Source: Cymbidium sinense (lineage: Eukaryota; Streptophyta; Magnoliopsida; Asparagales; Orchidaceae). From it: 64,000 nt of DNA. The notes beneath the pieces were generated by a model. That model made no database searches and was not told the DNA's origin. It worked only from the letters and a program-made list of their open reading frames with translations. The position numbers were made by a program, and so were the translations under genes. This document shows, one piece after another, positions 24,448 through 36,800 of this stretch (position 1 is the stretch's first letter; every line of letters starts with the position of its first letter). The stretch spans positions 108,937,121 through 109,001,120 of the forward strand of contig CM038222.1 in NCBI GenBank assembly GCA_021442155.1. Direction: 5' to 3'.

Positions 24448-25300
24448 TTATTTGCTAGTGTTCAAATAATCTATGAATGGTTGCCTCCAATCCAGCTCCT
24501 CGTCTCTATTGGCAACTCCAACCTCCCCTTCAAGACAAAGTCTCTCGACGAGTTTGACATCAATAAGAGCTATGACTTGTCTATTTTTGGCCCTTATTGG
24601 AATGGACTTGTTTTCTGGACATGTCAATTCTTTGGCAAGTTTGGCCAAAGCATCTGCTACTGCGTTCTCTGGTCGGGGAACCTTGTAGAAGGTGACTTTA
24701 GGGATTTGGGCCAATAATTTCATGGTGTACTCATGGTAATGACGAAGCTTGGGTTTGAGAACCTTGTAGGACCCGACAATCTGGTTGATGACCAACTAAG
24801 AGTCCTCATAGATATTGATGTTCTTGACACACACAGTGATAGCTAACTCCATACCAGCAATCAAAGCCTCATACTCGGCTTCATTGTTGGTGTAGAGATT
24901 AGAGAGATAGTATGAGAATCCCATCCCATCGTGATATGGAACTAAGAGAACTATTCATAACACTATCTTTCTTGGATGAGATTGTGTTTCTTCTCCTTTA
25001 TGAAAAGAAGCCGCACCATCAAAATACATTTTCCAACGGTGGTTGTTAACCTCCCTTAAGTTCATGATTTGTTCATCAGGGAGATAGTTGCTAAGCGGAG
25101 AGTTAGTAGGAAGTGGGTGTGCTGCTAAGAAATTCGCTAGTGCTTGTCCTTTTACCACATGGAGGAGTATGAATGTGATAACAAACTGTAAGAGAACCAT
25201 GGACCAATGTGCCAAATGTTTGGATAGCATTGGCTGTGTTATGAGATACTGCAGTGGATTGATTCTTGAAATCAAGTTCACCTTATGAAAAAGTATATAG
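24448..25300 (-). pseudogene. Tandem RNase H-like domains of the Tat-like element
   Basis: The frame 24955-25281 holds the tail of the RT-linked RNase H (NPLQYLITQPMLSKHLAHWS, then GQALANFLAAHPLP). It then starts a second RNase H fold with WKMYFDGAASF, where D is the first catalytic residue. After a short break, minus-strand translation continues with NNEAEYEALIAGMELA and the frame 24448-24795 (LVINQIVGSYKVLKPKLRHY, PRPENAVADALAKLA). A second RNase H domain between RNase H and integrase is a known hallmark of the Tat lineage. Frame breaks near 24800-24955 inactivate it. Confidence 0.85.
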
Positions 25301-25309
25301 TGTCATAGC

Positions 25310-26500
25310 TTTTGAATGCAAAGATTAAAGCTAGGCAATGTTTCTCAATAGGTGGGTAGTTAGCTTCAGCGAGATCAGATGTTAGCTGAGATAGTAGAGA
25401 GTACTCTCCTTCCCTTCATCGTTGGCTTGGGCCAACAAAGCACCAAGGGAGTTGTTCAATGCAGCAGTGTAGACGATGAGTGGTCTGCCTCGGATAGGGG
25501 CTACTAAAATTGACAGCTTCACTAAATATTGCTTGATATCTTCAAAGGCATGTTAGAACTTATCATCCCACTTGAACTTGGCATCCTTTTTGACAAGTGC
25601 TGAGAATGGCTTGCATCTCCCTGATAGGTTAGAAATAAAGCATCTTAGATACGCCAACCGTCCTTAGAAAGATCTGAGTTGAGTTAAATTTTTAGGAGGT
25701 GGCATTTCTAATATAGCTTTGATTATTTCTATATATATTTCTATTCCTCAGTGTCGGACAATAAATAAAAGGAATTTTCCTAAAGCTACTCTGAATGCAC
25801 ACTTCAGGGGATTCATTTTGAGGTTGTATTATCTTAACCATTTGAAAACTACTCTCAAGTCAAAGAGATGGTCTTCCCTTTCTCTACTTTTGACTACTAG
25901 ATCATCACCATAGCACTCAACCTATTGATGGATGAGTTCATTGAAGATCAAAATCATGCCTCGTTGGTATGTAACACCAGCATGTTTAAGGCCGAAAGAC
26001 ATGACCTTGTAATAATAGATTCCAATTGAGGTTCAAAAGGCAGTGTTTCTTTCACCATAGGGGTCATCTTGATTTGGTTGTAGCCAAATGACCCATCCAT
26101 GAAGGAGAATACTACATGAGATGAGGCAATGCCCACCATTAGTTATAGTATAGGAAGAGGAAACTCATCCTTAGGACATGCCTTATTTAAGTCCCTGAAA
26201 TCGACACATATGCGAATTTGGCCATTTTTCTTCTTAACTAGGATGACACTGGCTAACCAGGTAGGCTACTTTTCTTCCTTAATGAAACCAGCATCGATCA
26301 GTTTCTTGACTTCAAAAATGACTTGTTGTTTAATTTCTAATCGCATGCATATAGGAGCTTGCTTGATAGGCCTAGCATTAGGATCTATTGCTAATTTATG
26401 GACTACTATGTCAGGAGATAATCCGAGCATCTCTTCATAACTTCATGCAAAGTAGTCCTTAAACTCAGTCAACAGTCTAACTAAGTCATTGGTTTCTTCT
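25310..26500 (-). pseudogene. Reverse transcriptase of the Tat-like element
   Basis: Minus-strand pieces in order are KKKNGQIRICVDFRDLNKAC (about 26200-26260), VVFSFMDGSFGYNQIKM (frame 25954-26139, catalytic D in FMDG), HAGVTYQRGM, and CYGDDLVVKS with the palm YGDD at 25901-25912. NPLKCAF follows. The order and spacing fit a Ty3/gypsy RT. Stops occur before the palm motif and downstream of it, and a deletion or shift after KETLPFEPQLE joins frames badly. Confidence 0.9.
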
Positions 26501-26504
26501 TCAT

Positions 26505-27014
26505 TCAGCAGCAAACTGATGTATGTCGGGCATGGATTTTCTTCCATCCCGAGGTTGATTTCTTTAAGCATGTCAATTGTTGAATGGACTCCTCTTCAAA
26601 TTCTGGTGGTGCTTCTTTGATTTGAGGATCATATGAAGTTTCTAAACACATATCCTCAAAAGAATTAGTGTAGTGTGAAAAGAACATATCAGACTCCAAA
26701 TGATTGGTGATAATTAAACAGTAATCATCATCATCGACTTGACCCATTATACCAAATCTTAGTCCTGGTCTTGATTGTGCATCCCTGCCTCTGTTGATCC
26801 ATAGCTTCTCGAAGTACTCTGACCTATGCTTAGACCATGTATAAGGAATCAAACCCTTCTTTACAAGATTAAGAATGCAAGGCAAGTACCAATGTAAAGG
26901 TAATTCCCTTAATTCTTTATTTAAAATATCCTCAAGTCCTACATTAGTTTTTGGACTTAAGGATGATGATCCCAAAAGAATCTCACTGACATCTCTGAAG
27001 ACGAGGGCTTTCAA
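26505..27014 (-). pseudogene. Protease-RT linker frame of the Tat-like element
   Basis: The 169-residue frame lies between the protease relic and RT and has no catalytic motif. It has an acidic middle (QVDDDDYCLI) and a LESDMFFSHYTNSFEDMC stretch. It continues, after a frame change, into the RT fingers. It is best read as the spacer that Tat-like polyproteins carry between protease and RT. I do not recognise a separate function. Confidence 0.6.
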
Positions 27015-27539
27015 CTACTAAACCTTCAACTTTTTGAGATGAAAGTGAGGTTAGAGCTAAGGGTCCTAACTGCTGGCTGATAGTTTTGCATACATTTGAT
27101 TTAAATATATTTGTGCTTTATTTGGAGGCTTGGTCTTCATCACTGTCGGGCTAGAGTGTCACCTCCATTGAAACCCACTAAGAGGGGTTGGCTGGTATAC
27201 TAATCACATGAGACTCATCCTCCGAGCTGGATTCCAAGTCTATGTGAATAGCAGGGGTACTCCTATGAACTGGAACACAACCCCTATTGGATGGCTACTA
27301 ACCACAAGGTCTTCCACCTCTGGAACTGCCTCTATTTCTACCTCTACCTCTGCCTAGTGGAGGTTGAGTCATCCTACCCATATGTCCATATGATGGAATG
27401 AACTATGGGTGGAATGTGATATACGGCTCTACTTCTTCCTCAATTTCCTTTTCTCGTTCACTGATATTTTTATTTTTCTTTTCTTTTTCTTTCTCTCTTT
27501 CTTTTTCTTCTTTTTCTTTTGCATTTAAAATTGAATTTT

Positions 27540-28260
27540 AACCAAGTTTACAAGAAAAGGTATTTTGAGAAAGATAGTAGGTCACATCCTCATATATCTC
27601 AACCTCTTTGACTGAAAATGGCTTTTTATCTCCTTTAACACAGTACTCAATCCCATCCTTCCTGAACTTGATGCACTAATGGAGTGAAGATAGAATCATC
27701 TTGTTCTGATCAATCCAAGGCTTATTGAGCAAAGCGATGAATGAAGTATTCAAATCAATTGGCTTTAGTCTTCCAGTCACCTATCTCCATAGGTAACACT
27801 ATAGAACCTAAAGCCCTCTCACCTTTTTCATTGAATCCTCTCAACATCATTCGATCTCCTCAGAGTGCAGAGATGTCGATCCTCAAATAGGAAAGGGTCT
27901 TTAGACTCATAATGTTCACCGATGCACATGGATTGATGAGAACTCTCGCAAGTCTGAATCTACCCATGTCCACTGTAATGTAGAGTGGATAGTTGGGCTC
28001 CATGTCCCATAGAAGAAAGTCTTCATCTGTGAAAGTGATTCATTGGGCTTCTATGGAATAATGTGCCTCTTCTTCAACAGCAGTCAGCTGAGCTAAGCAT
28101 ATTTCTGGAACAAGAAGAACCTTGATTAGTGATTCTCTCATCTCTTTAGATAAGATAAGAGAATCATATATGCTTAGATTAGATGATAATTTTCTTAGGT
28201 GAGAGAGAACATTGAAATCCACTCTGGCCTGATCCTCCACAAGAATATCCAAGGGTGGAG
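27540..28260 (-). pseudogene. Protease relic of the Tat-like element
   Basis: The frame 28040-28252 starts MDILVEDQARVDFNVL. After its stop, minus-strand translation gives MEPNYPLYITVDMGRFRLAR and then VLINPCASVNIMSLKTLSYL at about 27900-27950. This looks like a retropepsin active-site segment, but the aspartate position holds asparagine and the following glycine position holds cysteine (NPCAS). It could therefore not cut the polyprotein. A run KEKEKERERKRKKN comes from a pyrimidine-rich tract at 27470-27530. Confidence 0.7.
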
Positions 28261-28401
28261 CATCCTGTGGAGGGGCTTCTCGATTATTTGAACTAATAAC
28301 TTATTTTCCTCTATCTTGGGTGCTGCCATAGGAGGTAGAACCTTGCTACTATGGAGGTTGACTTTGGCAGTCTCTTGTGGTAGGTTAGTGGAAGGTTCTA
28401 C

Positions 28402-28770
28402 CTACTCATCAGGCTCACCTATAGCTTCTCTTATGGGACCCTCGAAATCGGATGATAGCAAGTCTATCTTAAAAGGAAAACCTGTAATATTCAGAGAAGG
28501 AAAGTCCAACTCTAAATTAGAAAGAGAAAGATCAGAGTTGTTATAATTATTATTTAGACTTGAAGAGTTTTTTAAAAGAATAGAGTTAGACAACCCATCA
28601 GAAGTGACACAGATATAATTCAAGCTAGTTTTATTCCTTGATTTCTTGGATTTTGAAGGGGGTACATAGTAGAAGTAAAGTAAAGTAATTTGGGTGAGGG
28701 ATTTGATGCCCTCATCTACCGATAAAAGATGTCTACTAGAGGAAGAGCTAGCTGAAGTAGAGGTGGTCAT
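28402..28770 (-). pseudogene. Ser/Asn-rich linker between gag and protease (unrecognised)
   Basis: The 122-residue frame starts MTTSTSASSSSSRHLL and contains NNNYNNSDLSLSNLELDF. No family is recognised. Its place between gag and protease on the same strand makes it part of the decayed polyprotein rather than a separate gene. The plus-strand frame at 28316-28546 is its antisense shadow. Confidence 0.45.
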
Positions 28771-29329
28771 TGATGTAGTAGCTGCAACGGTGGACTAGAG
28801 GCTGGACTCGATCGGTGATTGTGCTACTTGGCAATCCCACCGCATAGGGTAATCCTATTACAAGCCCTGTTGAGCTCCCCCCTTTGAGGCCACAATTTCC
28901 CTACAACTTGAAATTTTCTTAATTGGATGTCTGAAGTCACTAGTAACCTCAAGGAAACCATGGAAGCATGGTGTAAAGCATGCTCAAGCAATCCTTATAA
29001 AGTAATCTTCATGCTGCTGGCCTTGAAGGGACAGTTAGGATCATTGCTTTCCGCATAAGTAAATCAATCACTTATAGTTTGTTTAGTCCATATGAGTAGG
29101 TGGAATGAAGCTGGGGTGGTGGGTATATGGATGGGAGAGGAGGAGGCTGCAAAGGCCATGGAGGCTACAGGGGCAGGATGGCCTGGTGGTGAGGAGGTGG
29201 AAGTGATTACGGAGCAAGGTCTCATCATCGCACTTCACCGCTTTCCCATGTCTACTACTATCACTGCCCCTGGCTTCTTCTCATAAGCTTTCTATGGCTT
29301 CAACTTTGCTGATTAATCCAAAAAAAGGA

Positions 29330-30228
29330 AATTGTTTGGCTTCTCATTATAAGCTAGTCGCCTTGTTGATTAATTTCTCAAATGTTTTGATGGTGAAACC
29401 TTTGAGCATGAAGGCGACCGGGCCATGAATATTCTTTAGTAGAATTTCAATGGCATACTATTCAGACAGCTGAGATTTGCATTTCATACTCAAATTATGC
29501 CATCTGAGAATATAATAAATGAAGGGTTCACCATGGTTTTGTTGAGACACAACGAGATCGCCTACAGTCACCCTTTGCTGAGCTCCAGCAAACCTCTTCA
29601 TGAAGAGTTGCTCCAACTCAGCAAAAGTATTCATTGAACTGGTGGGGAGTTTAGCATACCAATCGAAGGCTATGCCCACTAAGCTACTGATAAAAAGTCA
29701 AAAAAAGAGAGCATCACTACCACCAGTGTTACAATAACTAGCCCTGAAATGTGCTACATGCTCCCTTGGGTTCCCACTGCCATCAAAGCTCTTGAAAGAA
29801 GGTGTCACAAAACCTTTAGGATACTGGATGACATCAAATTTCTCTGGGTAGGGCCTACTCTTTAGAACTGATCATCCTCCTAGGGCTTGAGCCAACGCTT
29901 CTCTCACCTGCAGCTCAACCATGGTTTTGATGTCTCTTTCCTGTATGGAGGTACTATCCACTACCTTTCTATACAAGCTGGTGCTACCTTGCTCTACTGG
30001 AGATAAAGTCTTAGCTGGATCCAAGACATGCACCAACTCTGGCTGACTAGTCTCAGCTATAGTAGGATGAACTGTCAAGGCTTGGTTTTGAAGTGCTAAA
30101 ATAGCCGCTAGCAAATCCTCGAGCTGCTTCACCATCCTATCTATTTGTTCATCCTTTTGCTTTAATTTTTGATGGACTTGTTGAGTTGAGTAGGCTGTGT
30201 CTTCCTGCTCGGCCGCAACACCTTCCAA
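29330..30228 (-). pseudogene. Gag of the Tat-like element
   Basis: The frame starts MEGVAAEQEDTAYSTQ at 30228 and has a heptad-like coiled-coil stretch (residues about 18-50, KLKQKDEQIDRMVKQLEDLL). It stops after ALAQALGG at 29872 and resumes in the same frame with the capsid core: PKGFVTPSFKSFDGSGNPRE, then the frame 29458-29679 with GIAFDWYAKLPTSSMNTFAE and GEPFIYYILRWHNLSMKC. A further stop follows SQLSE, and the homology continues to about 29330 (MLKGFTIKTFEKLINK). Two in-frame stops make it defective. It is the same family as the plus-strand remnant at 1560-2060. Confidence 0.9.
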
Positions 30229-30448
30229 ACTCTATTGATCATGGAGGAGGGAACCCTTGGTATCTACCATGTGTTCCCCCATTGAATCCTCTAATAGATC
30301 ATCTTCATTCAGATCAAAATTGACATTTTTCATCCTCTAAATCAGACCAGGCATATCCTAAGATCTCCTTTTTCTCCATTAGATAATGAGCTATAATGTC
30401 ATCTAGGATCACCAACCAAACAGTATGAAAGATCGAGTAGGATCACTA

Positions 30449-31890
30449 TCAACGTAAAATGCATCTAACCTCTGTTGTTGTTGGAGAGCTAACCTTATGA
30501 GGGCTACTCTCGCTAGAAGAAAGATGCTTCTGGCTATCGCTAGAACTTGATGGAGTAGTACTCCAAGGAGGATCTATAGCCATGGGGACAACTAAATTGT
30601 CTCCTCCTCCTTCTACTACTGCAATCTCCATAGCCTGCTGTGGTGGTGGCAGTGATGGGATGACTACGATACTCCGAGGTTGCTATTTCCTCTTCACCAC
30701 AACTGGGGTAGAAGGTCAAGCTGGAGAGCTTGGCCTCATCACAGTAGGTGGTGTAAATAGAATGAGATCTCTTGGCCATAGCTGAATCACTAGTGGGGCC
30801 CTCTTCTCCTCGAATGCGGCCTTCATGGCCTTCGTTGGAACAGTAGATGATGGAACATGTACAAGAGATGGTGGGCACGGAGTAGAGCGGTGTGGTGGAG
30901 GCACCACTGACTCTCTCTGAATAGGAGCTCCTCTCCTGTGATAGGTAGTCCCCATGAGTAAGATACTATCAATATAATCAACGCTGGTAGCACGCCAATC
31001 GAGAAAGTCCACAAGCGAGGCCACCGTGTTATTCTCCTCCGCCTCCCGCTAGTGATATGCATCCATGTAATGGGCCTCCTTGGCCCTCTCCTACATGATC
31101 TATCTGTCAACATTACTGGGAATGATAGAACACAAATCAAACTGAGCCCCAAACTTTGATCATCTATAAGCTTCACTTACTCAGCGCAAAATTGATCGAA
31201 GGCCAGCGTACAACCTCCTCCTCTTACTAACAGGAGCCTGAAATTGTACTACTCGCAGAGGTGAAGCTGAAATCCTCCTAACATCCTCTCTATCAAATCT
31301 AGAGAGAGGGTGGAACTAGTTTTTAGTGACCAGTAGGGAAACTATCCTAGGAAACTCCTCTACTGCATCCTGAGTGGCTGCCTCCAACTCCCTGGCTATG
31401 TGAGTATGATACCACTTGATCATGCGGTTCTTATTTCTGCCCTGAGTCCTGGTAGGTCGAGTGGTGTGGGAACTAGATCCAATCTCAAAGGCGAAGAAGA
31501 CAATCCCTGGAATCAGGGAAGCCTTCCCCTTGGAGGGTGCCAATGAGTGGGTGCTAGCCTCTAGGGCAAGGGGAACAACCACACTAGCCAGAACTATCGT
31601 TGTTATAGCAACCGCCATAACCTTTCTCTTCAGTGAGGGAGTCTCTGAATTAAATGGCATGTCAACCTAGATGACTGACTTCTGTTCGATCACCACGCTC
31701 TTACTAACTGTGATGAGGGTGGTCCCCTCACATGTAATCCTATCCCCCTCAAAGCCTCAACCAATGTGGATGAGGTGGGTGAAGTTAGACTATGGTAGGC
31801 TGGCCTGATCCAAGGATAAGTCCATCCCGAAAGGAAATGTGAACATGTATTTCTGTGCTATCATTGAAATGAATTGAACTAAAACTAAAA
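30449..31890 (-). pseudogene. ORF upstream of gag in the Tat-like element (ORF1-like)
   Basis: The frames 31316-31660, 30716-31024 and 30449-30631 lie in one reading frame on the minus strand, interrupted by stops at about 31316 and between 31025 and 31200. The first part is basic (KNRMIKWYHTHIARELEAA, then FHPLSRFDREDVRRISAS after the stop). The last part is Pro/Ser-rich (STTPSSSSDSQKHLSSSESS). The frame differs from that of gag, which starts 220 bp downstream. Tat/Ogre elements are known for such an extra ORF before gag. Its biochemical role is not evident from the sequence. Confidence 0.65.
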
Positions 31891-32179
31891 CTGAAACTAA
31901 CTCAAAGTCCGCAATGTTGAAAAATAAACTTGAATCAAATTTTTGTTTTGTTGGTTTTTTGAACTTTAATTTAAAATTTTAACCCACACTCAACAACTTG
32001 AAAGTGTTAAGTGGGGCTCAAATGAATTTAGAAGAGAGATTTTGGAATTGATTGGAAAGGAGATGTTTGAATGTAGAGTACATTTTTATCAAATTTATGT
32101 ATGTTGAAAATAGGTTCAGAATTTTTTGGAGAGATGCTTCCATAGGTTCATATGTGATTTTCATTTTTGATTTTGAGGA
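31891..32179 (-). other. Leader region of the Tat-like element, no gene
   Basis: AT-rich sequence between the upstream ORF and the tandem repeats. It shows no motif beyond A/T runs. The open frame at 32052-32237 is on the opposite strand and looks accidental. Confidence 0.4.
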
Positions 32180-32945
32180 CCCTTTATTTAACAAATTTGA
32201 GTATGTTAAAGTAAAGGGTCAATTGATTTTGTTTTGATTTGTGAGTTTTGGAATTTACTCACTTAACAAATTTAAGTATGTTAGGTGAGGTGCTTGAAAA
32301 CAACTTCTTATTTTGTTTGCTTATTTTTGAATCATGTGTGAATTTGAGAATGAAATCTTCACTTAGCAAATTTGAGTATGATAAATGAAGAAACCAAGTA
32401 TTTTGTTGCAGTCTTTTTTTTTTTTTTTGAAAAGAGGATCTCTACTTAGCAAATTTTGGTATGCTAATTAAAGAATCCATGTGTTTTGTTTTGATGATTT
32501 TGAAAGGAGGATTCTTAGCAAATTTAGGTATGTTAAGGAAATCCAAATGTGTTTCATATTTTTGATGATTGTGAAAAGATGATTCTTAGAAAATTTAGGT
32601 ATGCTAAAGAAATCCAAATGAATTTCATGTTTTTGTGATTTTGATTTTGAAAAGTAGATCCTCACTTAGCAAATTTGGGTATGCTAAATGAAAGATCCAT
32701 ATGTTGTTTGAATTTTTGATTTTGAAAAGTGGATCTTCACTTAGCAAATTTAGGTATGCTAAATGAAAAATCCAAATGTTGTTTGAATTTTGGATTTTGA
32801 AAAGTGGCTCTTCACTTAGAAAATTTAGGTATGTTAAATGAAATATCCAAATGTTGTTTGAATTTTTGATTTTGAAAAGTGGATCTTCACTTAGCAAATT
32901 TAGGTATACTAAATGAAAAATTCAAATGTTATTTTTTTTTTTTTT
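32180..32945. repeat. Tandem repeats of about 75 bp in the element leader
   Basis: The best units start with GATTTTGAAAAGTGGATCTT at 32643, 32718, 32793 and 32868, exactly 75 bp apart. Each contains CACTTAGCAAATTTAGGTAT and GAAAAATCCAAATGTTGTTT. Degenerate units extend leftward to about 32180. The block lies between the 5' LTR primer site and the first ORF, so it would be in the 5' untranslated RNA of the element. Confidence 0.92.
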
Positions 32946-33490
32946 GAAAAGTGATTCATTTTGAAAAGAAGGTTATTGATTTTAGTTTAAAAATGAAATC
33001 TTCATTCAATAAATTGAATGTTGATGTTTATTTATTCTTTTTGAAAATATGATTGTTGATTTTGATTTTTAAAAATGATTGTTGATTTTGATTTCTGAAA
33101 ATGAAATCTTCATTCAATAAACTAAATGAAGATGTTCATTTGGTGCTTTTGGAAAATATGATTTTGGGATTTTATTTTTGAAAATGAATGGAGTGAAAAA
33201 GTTCATTGGTGCTTTTGGAAAATATGATTGTTGGAATTTTGTTTACAAAAATGAAGTCTTCATCAAAATGAATTGAATGAAGAAGTTCATTTGTGCTTTT
33301 TGAAAAGGATAATTATGGATTTTATTTTTGAAAATGAAATCTTCATCAAAATGAATTGAGTGAAGATGTTCGCTTGAATTTTTGGAAAATATGATTATTG
33401 ATTTTAATTTTGGAATGATCCAACATATAACAATCATGAAGATTGTTAGATGAGGAAGATTTAGAAAAAAAAATTGTGCAAACAAACATT
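32946..33490. repeat. Second, more degenerate leader repeat (about 60-120 bp words)
   Basis: Recurrent words are TTTTGGAAAATATGATT, GAAAATGAAATCTTCATCAA, and AATTGAATGAAGATGTTCAT, at irregular distances. They look like an older, diverged relative of the neighbouring 75-bp array. The frames 32625-32897 and 33243-33485 are open only because the repeat lacks stops on one strand. Confidence 0.65.
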
Positions 33491-33844
33491 TATTATGTGC
33501 ATTTTGAAAATGTGCCTTTCGAGATGGATGTTTTCATAAAGGATTTTTTTTCTTTATTTTTGGAATGAACCATACCTTACCATAAAAATGGTAAGAATGA
33601 GGTCTTTAGTTCTTTCCTTTTCATTAAAATTTTATTTTCACCTATTGGGAAACCCAATAGGAGTTTTAAGACTTACACAGAGTAAGGTCCTAAAACCTAA
33701 AAAATGTTGGCTAGCTCAACTTAAGGATGAAATAAACTAAGTGCCATTGAAAAAGAAGGATAGTCTTGGGTTTATATGAAATACAAACCCACTATCGATA
33801 CTTGGAGGCAATGACCATTTACTAAAGATGGAGAGAGGAACCTT
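33491..33844. other. Leader sequence just inside the 5' LTR, no gene
   Basis: No coding signal is seen. A block near 33640-33720 (CACCTATTGGGAAACCCAAT, then AGGAGTTTTAAGACTTACAC) contains a small inverted repeat ATTGGG/CCCAAT that could fold in the element RNA (inference). Confidence 0.35.
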
Positions 33845-33861
33845 CCTTAGTGGAGTCACCA
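33845..33861 (-). promoter_or_regulatory. Primer binding site candidate of the Tat-like element
   Basis: On the minus strand TGGTGACTCCACTAAGG starts nine bases beyond the LTR end (33871). A TGG start at this position fits pairing with the CCA end of a tRNA. The donor tRNA is not assigned. Confidence 0.65.
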
Positions 33862-33870
33862 AAAAATTTA

Positions 33871-36800
33871 TGATGAATTATTTTCTCATCTTCATCTATC
33901 CTCTTTTGAAAAGAAGGGATGAAAACAAGAAAATTATGCCTCATCAGGACACCACGTAGATCCGTAGATATTCTTATTAGGGTGATCAATTACGACATTA
34001 AGGAGAGGTGTACTATCTCGAAAGATAAAAGTCACCACACTATAATAGACCTAATCCTCTGAATAAGGACTCCTAAGAACTATGGGTCTTCGTATGAACC
34101 AAAGAGTCTTCCCCTACTTTACATGAAAAAGTAAAACAAGATTTATTTTAAACCATGTTCGTTAAGTTTCTTATAGAGGCAAGACCCATAGTTAATTACA
34201 TCCTAAGGAATATGATTCCTTAGGAATACTCTCGATTAAGCTAAATGATCATTGTCTCTAAAGATTTCAAAGATAGGACTATCAATCAATTAATTTATTT
34301 TTAGAATATCAAGTGAGATAGATCAAGAGGAGAGAGTTATTATCGATTTCAAATGAAGATAAGTAGGGGATTCTTAGGATACTAGGAAGCCTAGTAAGCA
34401 TCCCCTATCCTATAGTTGAGCTTTATATATTTGAAATTGAAGTGATTTATTCATTCAAGTTAAATTTTTATTAGAAATCTAGGGCTTACAATTCCATGAT
34501 ACAAGATCGTGGAAATGCCTAAGAGATGAGGATTTATGCTTATTAGCCTGCAGAGGGAAGTAGCAACCTCTGAACCTAAATATAGGGAGCTTTGGTAAGG
34601 GTCATAAGCATGACCTAAATCTAAGGCGAAAATGGGTATTTGGTTTACCTCTACAAGAGAGGATAAATTACCCGACTGTTGGACTTACAACCACCTGGGG
34701 GTGGCCGCCAACTAACTCCTCCTACAATTTTAAATACATTTAGACAATTCATATGCTTTTACAAGATAGTTAGGCTGTTGTTTATTTAGAAAGAGACTAA
34801 GTCCTTAAACACACTCCCTAAAAGACTAGATAATGTAGGGCATGATTAAAGACTTAAATCTAAGAAAAATTTTATTATATTTTATTTTTATTTTGGAAAA
34901 TCAATTTGACACAAGCTTTAGGATTCATATGCCTAATGCATAAGAAATTAGATTATGGGCTGATTTAAATCAGCAAGAAAAGGTGGTGTGTTTTCACCAT
35001 GGCTCTCAAAGGTTAGGCCAAGTTCTCTGGCAAAGGTGGAAGCCCTCCAAAATAAGAGTGAAATAAGATGTTTTTATGTATAATGTGAAAACAAACAACA
35101 TCCAGCTAAGGGGTTGTTAAATCTTTTATCTTGTTTATAACTTAGGCTTTAGGTGAGGTTATGAATTATTCATTTTTAGTTTGAATTGATTAGTTTGATA
35201 GAAAATTTATTTTCCTAAAGCTTAATCGTCATCTAGGCCACACATCAAAGCAAGGAAGAAACTATGAAAATATGTCATCTTAATGCACAAGCTAAACAAA
35301 TATCAAACAATTCATAAAGCAAGTGCAAAAGAATAAGAGGCCATTTGTGGTTGAGCTCTACCGCACAAACCCAAAAATAAATTGGGTAGCCGAGTTCTAC
35401 CCTTATACAACCCGGATTACAAATGAATAAATTATAATCAAGAATGAATTCATGTTATGGGGGTCTTCCTTCTTCATTCTTCTTTTCTTCAATCTTCTTT
35501 CTTCTTTCTTCTTTTGGTTGGTTGGAATGTGGTTGCTCCAAAGGCTTCACATGGTACATAAGACATAGTCTTATAGCCAAAATGTTCATCCTAATCCCCC
35601 ATAATAATCATTCCAAATCCTAATTACAAAATTACATGAAAATGAAAAAAAAAAAGAAATCTAACTAAAATCTACCAAACATATATTAGCTAAACAAACT
35701 ACACAATCCCAAGCATGTATATAAATAAATTAGACTTAGTACCCCACACATGGGTAACCAAGTTACCTAGCCTATTTTGGATTATGCTTAGGGGTATAAG
35801 CAACTTGCATAGCAAAAGCATTTATATTTATATTTTTTATTACAGTGCCCCTTATGCACAATCCCTTGCAGAAGATAATGGTTAGACTAAGATCATCCTA
35901 CCATATGGATGGATCCTAAACATATCTATACATGCAAATGGAAATATTTAGCACACCTTGATGATGAATGCTAAGAGAGTTTGTTTAAGAAATTTGGATG
36001 TTTTTATGATGCAAGGTTTTGTTAAGTAGAAAAGAGGGATTCCTTTATCCTTTATTCATATGCACATTTGCATGTATGAAAGAAACAAGTGAGTACGGCG
36101 ACATTATTTTCTACACCAAGGGTGTAAGGTACAAGACCTACTTGGGGTTAATTAAAGCCTCGCAACCCCAGGATGTCCAGACTAATATATCACTTTTCTT
36201 AAATACATGTGCATGTACAAAATCAAATGGATGGAAAAAGAGTCATGCAAAAAGTTTATGTTTGTTTGTTTGATTTGTTTATGCAATTTACATGTGTAAG
36301 TGTGAATATCCTTCTTAATTGGTAACATAGGAATGGATTTAAGCAAGTGTCATGTTCTTTTCAAATGAACTATACACTTTGCAAATCCTATTCAAAACTA
36401 TGTTAAAAGAGAAGAGATGGAAAAGTCACATAATGCACATCTTTATACTATACTCACATGCAAACTTACAAATAATCATAAGTAGCATACCTTTCATTTA
36501 CAATGTTTGATTTATAAGTTTTGAAAGTAATTTTGGATTTAATAATGATAATAGCCATTCATATTCTTACTTTAGCCAAAACATGCAATTTGACATAAAG
36601 GAAATATTTCATTTTAATTAGATTTTCCAAAAGACATGAATGCATGATTATTTTCATATGACATACACATTTAGCATGCTAGGAAAGAAATAAAGTGATG
36701 AAAGCATGTAAATTCATTCACCCTAATTAATTTCTAAAGACAATCCTATGGAATAAGATTATTTAAAGTGAATCACAATTGTTTAAAGAAACTTTTAGTT

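Noticed and set aside
24442..24717. Plus-strand open frames, also 23876-24061, 25088-25288 and 26129-26440
   Set aside because: They are antisense shadows of the minus-strand RNase H, RT and integrase of the giant element.
28316..28546. Plus-strand frames here and at 29092-29286, 30582-30785 and 31461-31670
   Set aside because: They are antisense to the gag/ORF1 region of the minus-strand element and have no recognised motif.
32625..32945. CRISPR-like regular spacing
   Set aside because: The 75-bp units are similar throughout, with no unique spacers, and the window is a plant genome. It is an ordinary tandem repeat.
32468..33485. Minus-strand frames with repeated Asn/Ile/Phe blocks
   Set aside because: They come from the 75-bp leader repeats. 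The protein repeats mirror the DNA repeats, and no start or context supports translation.
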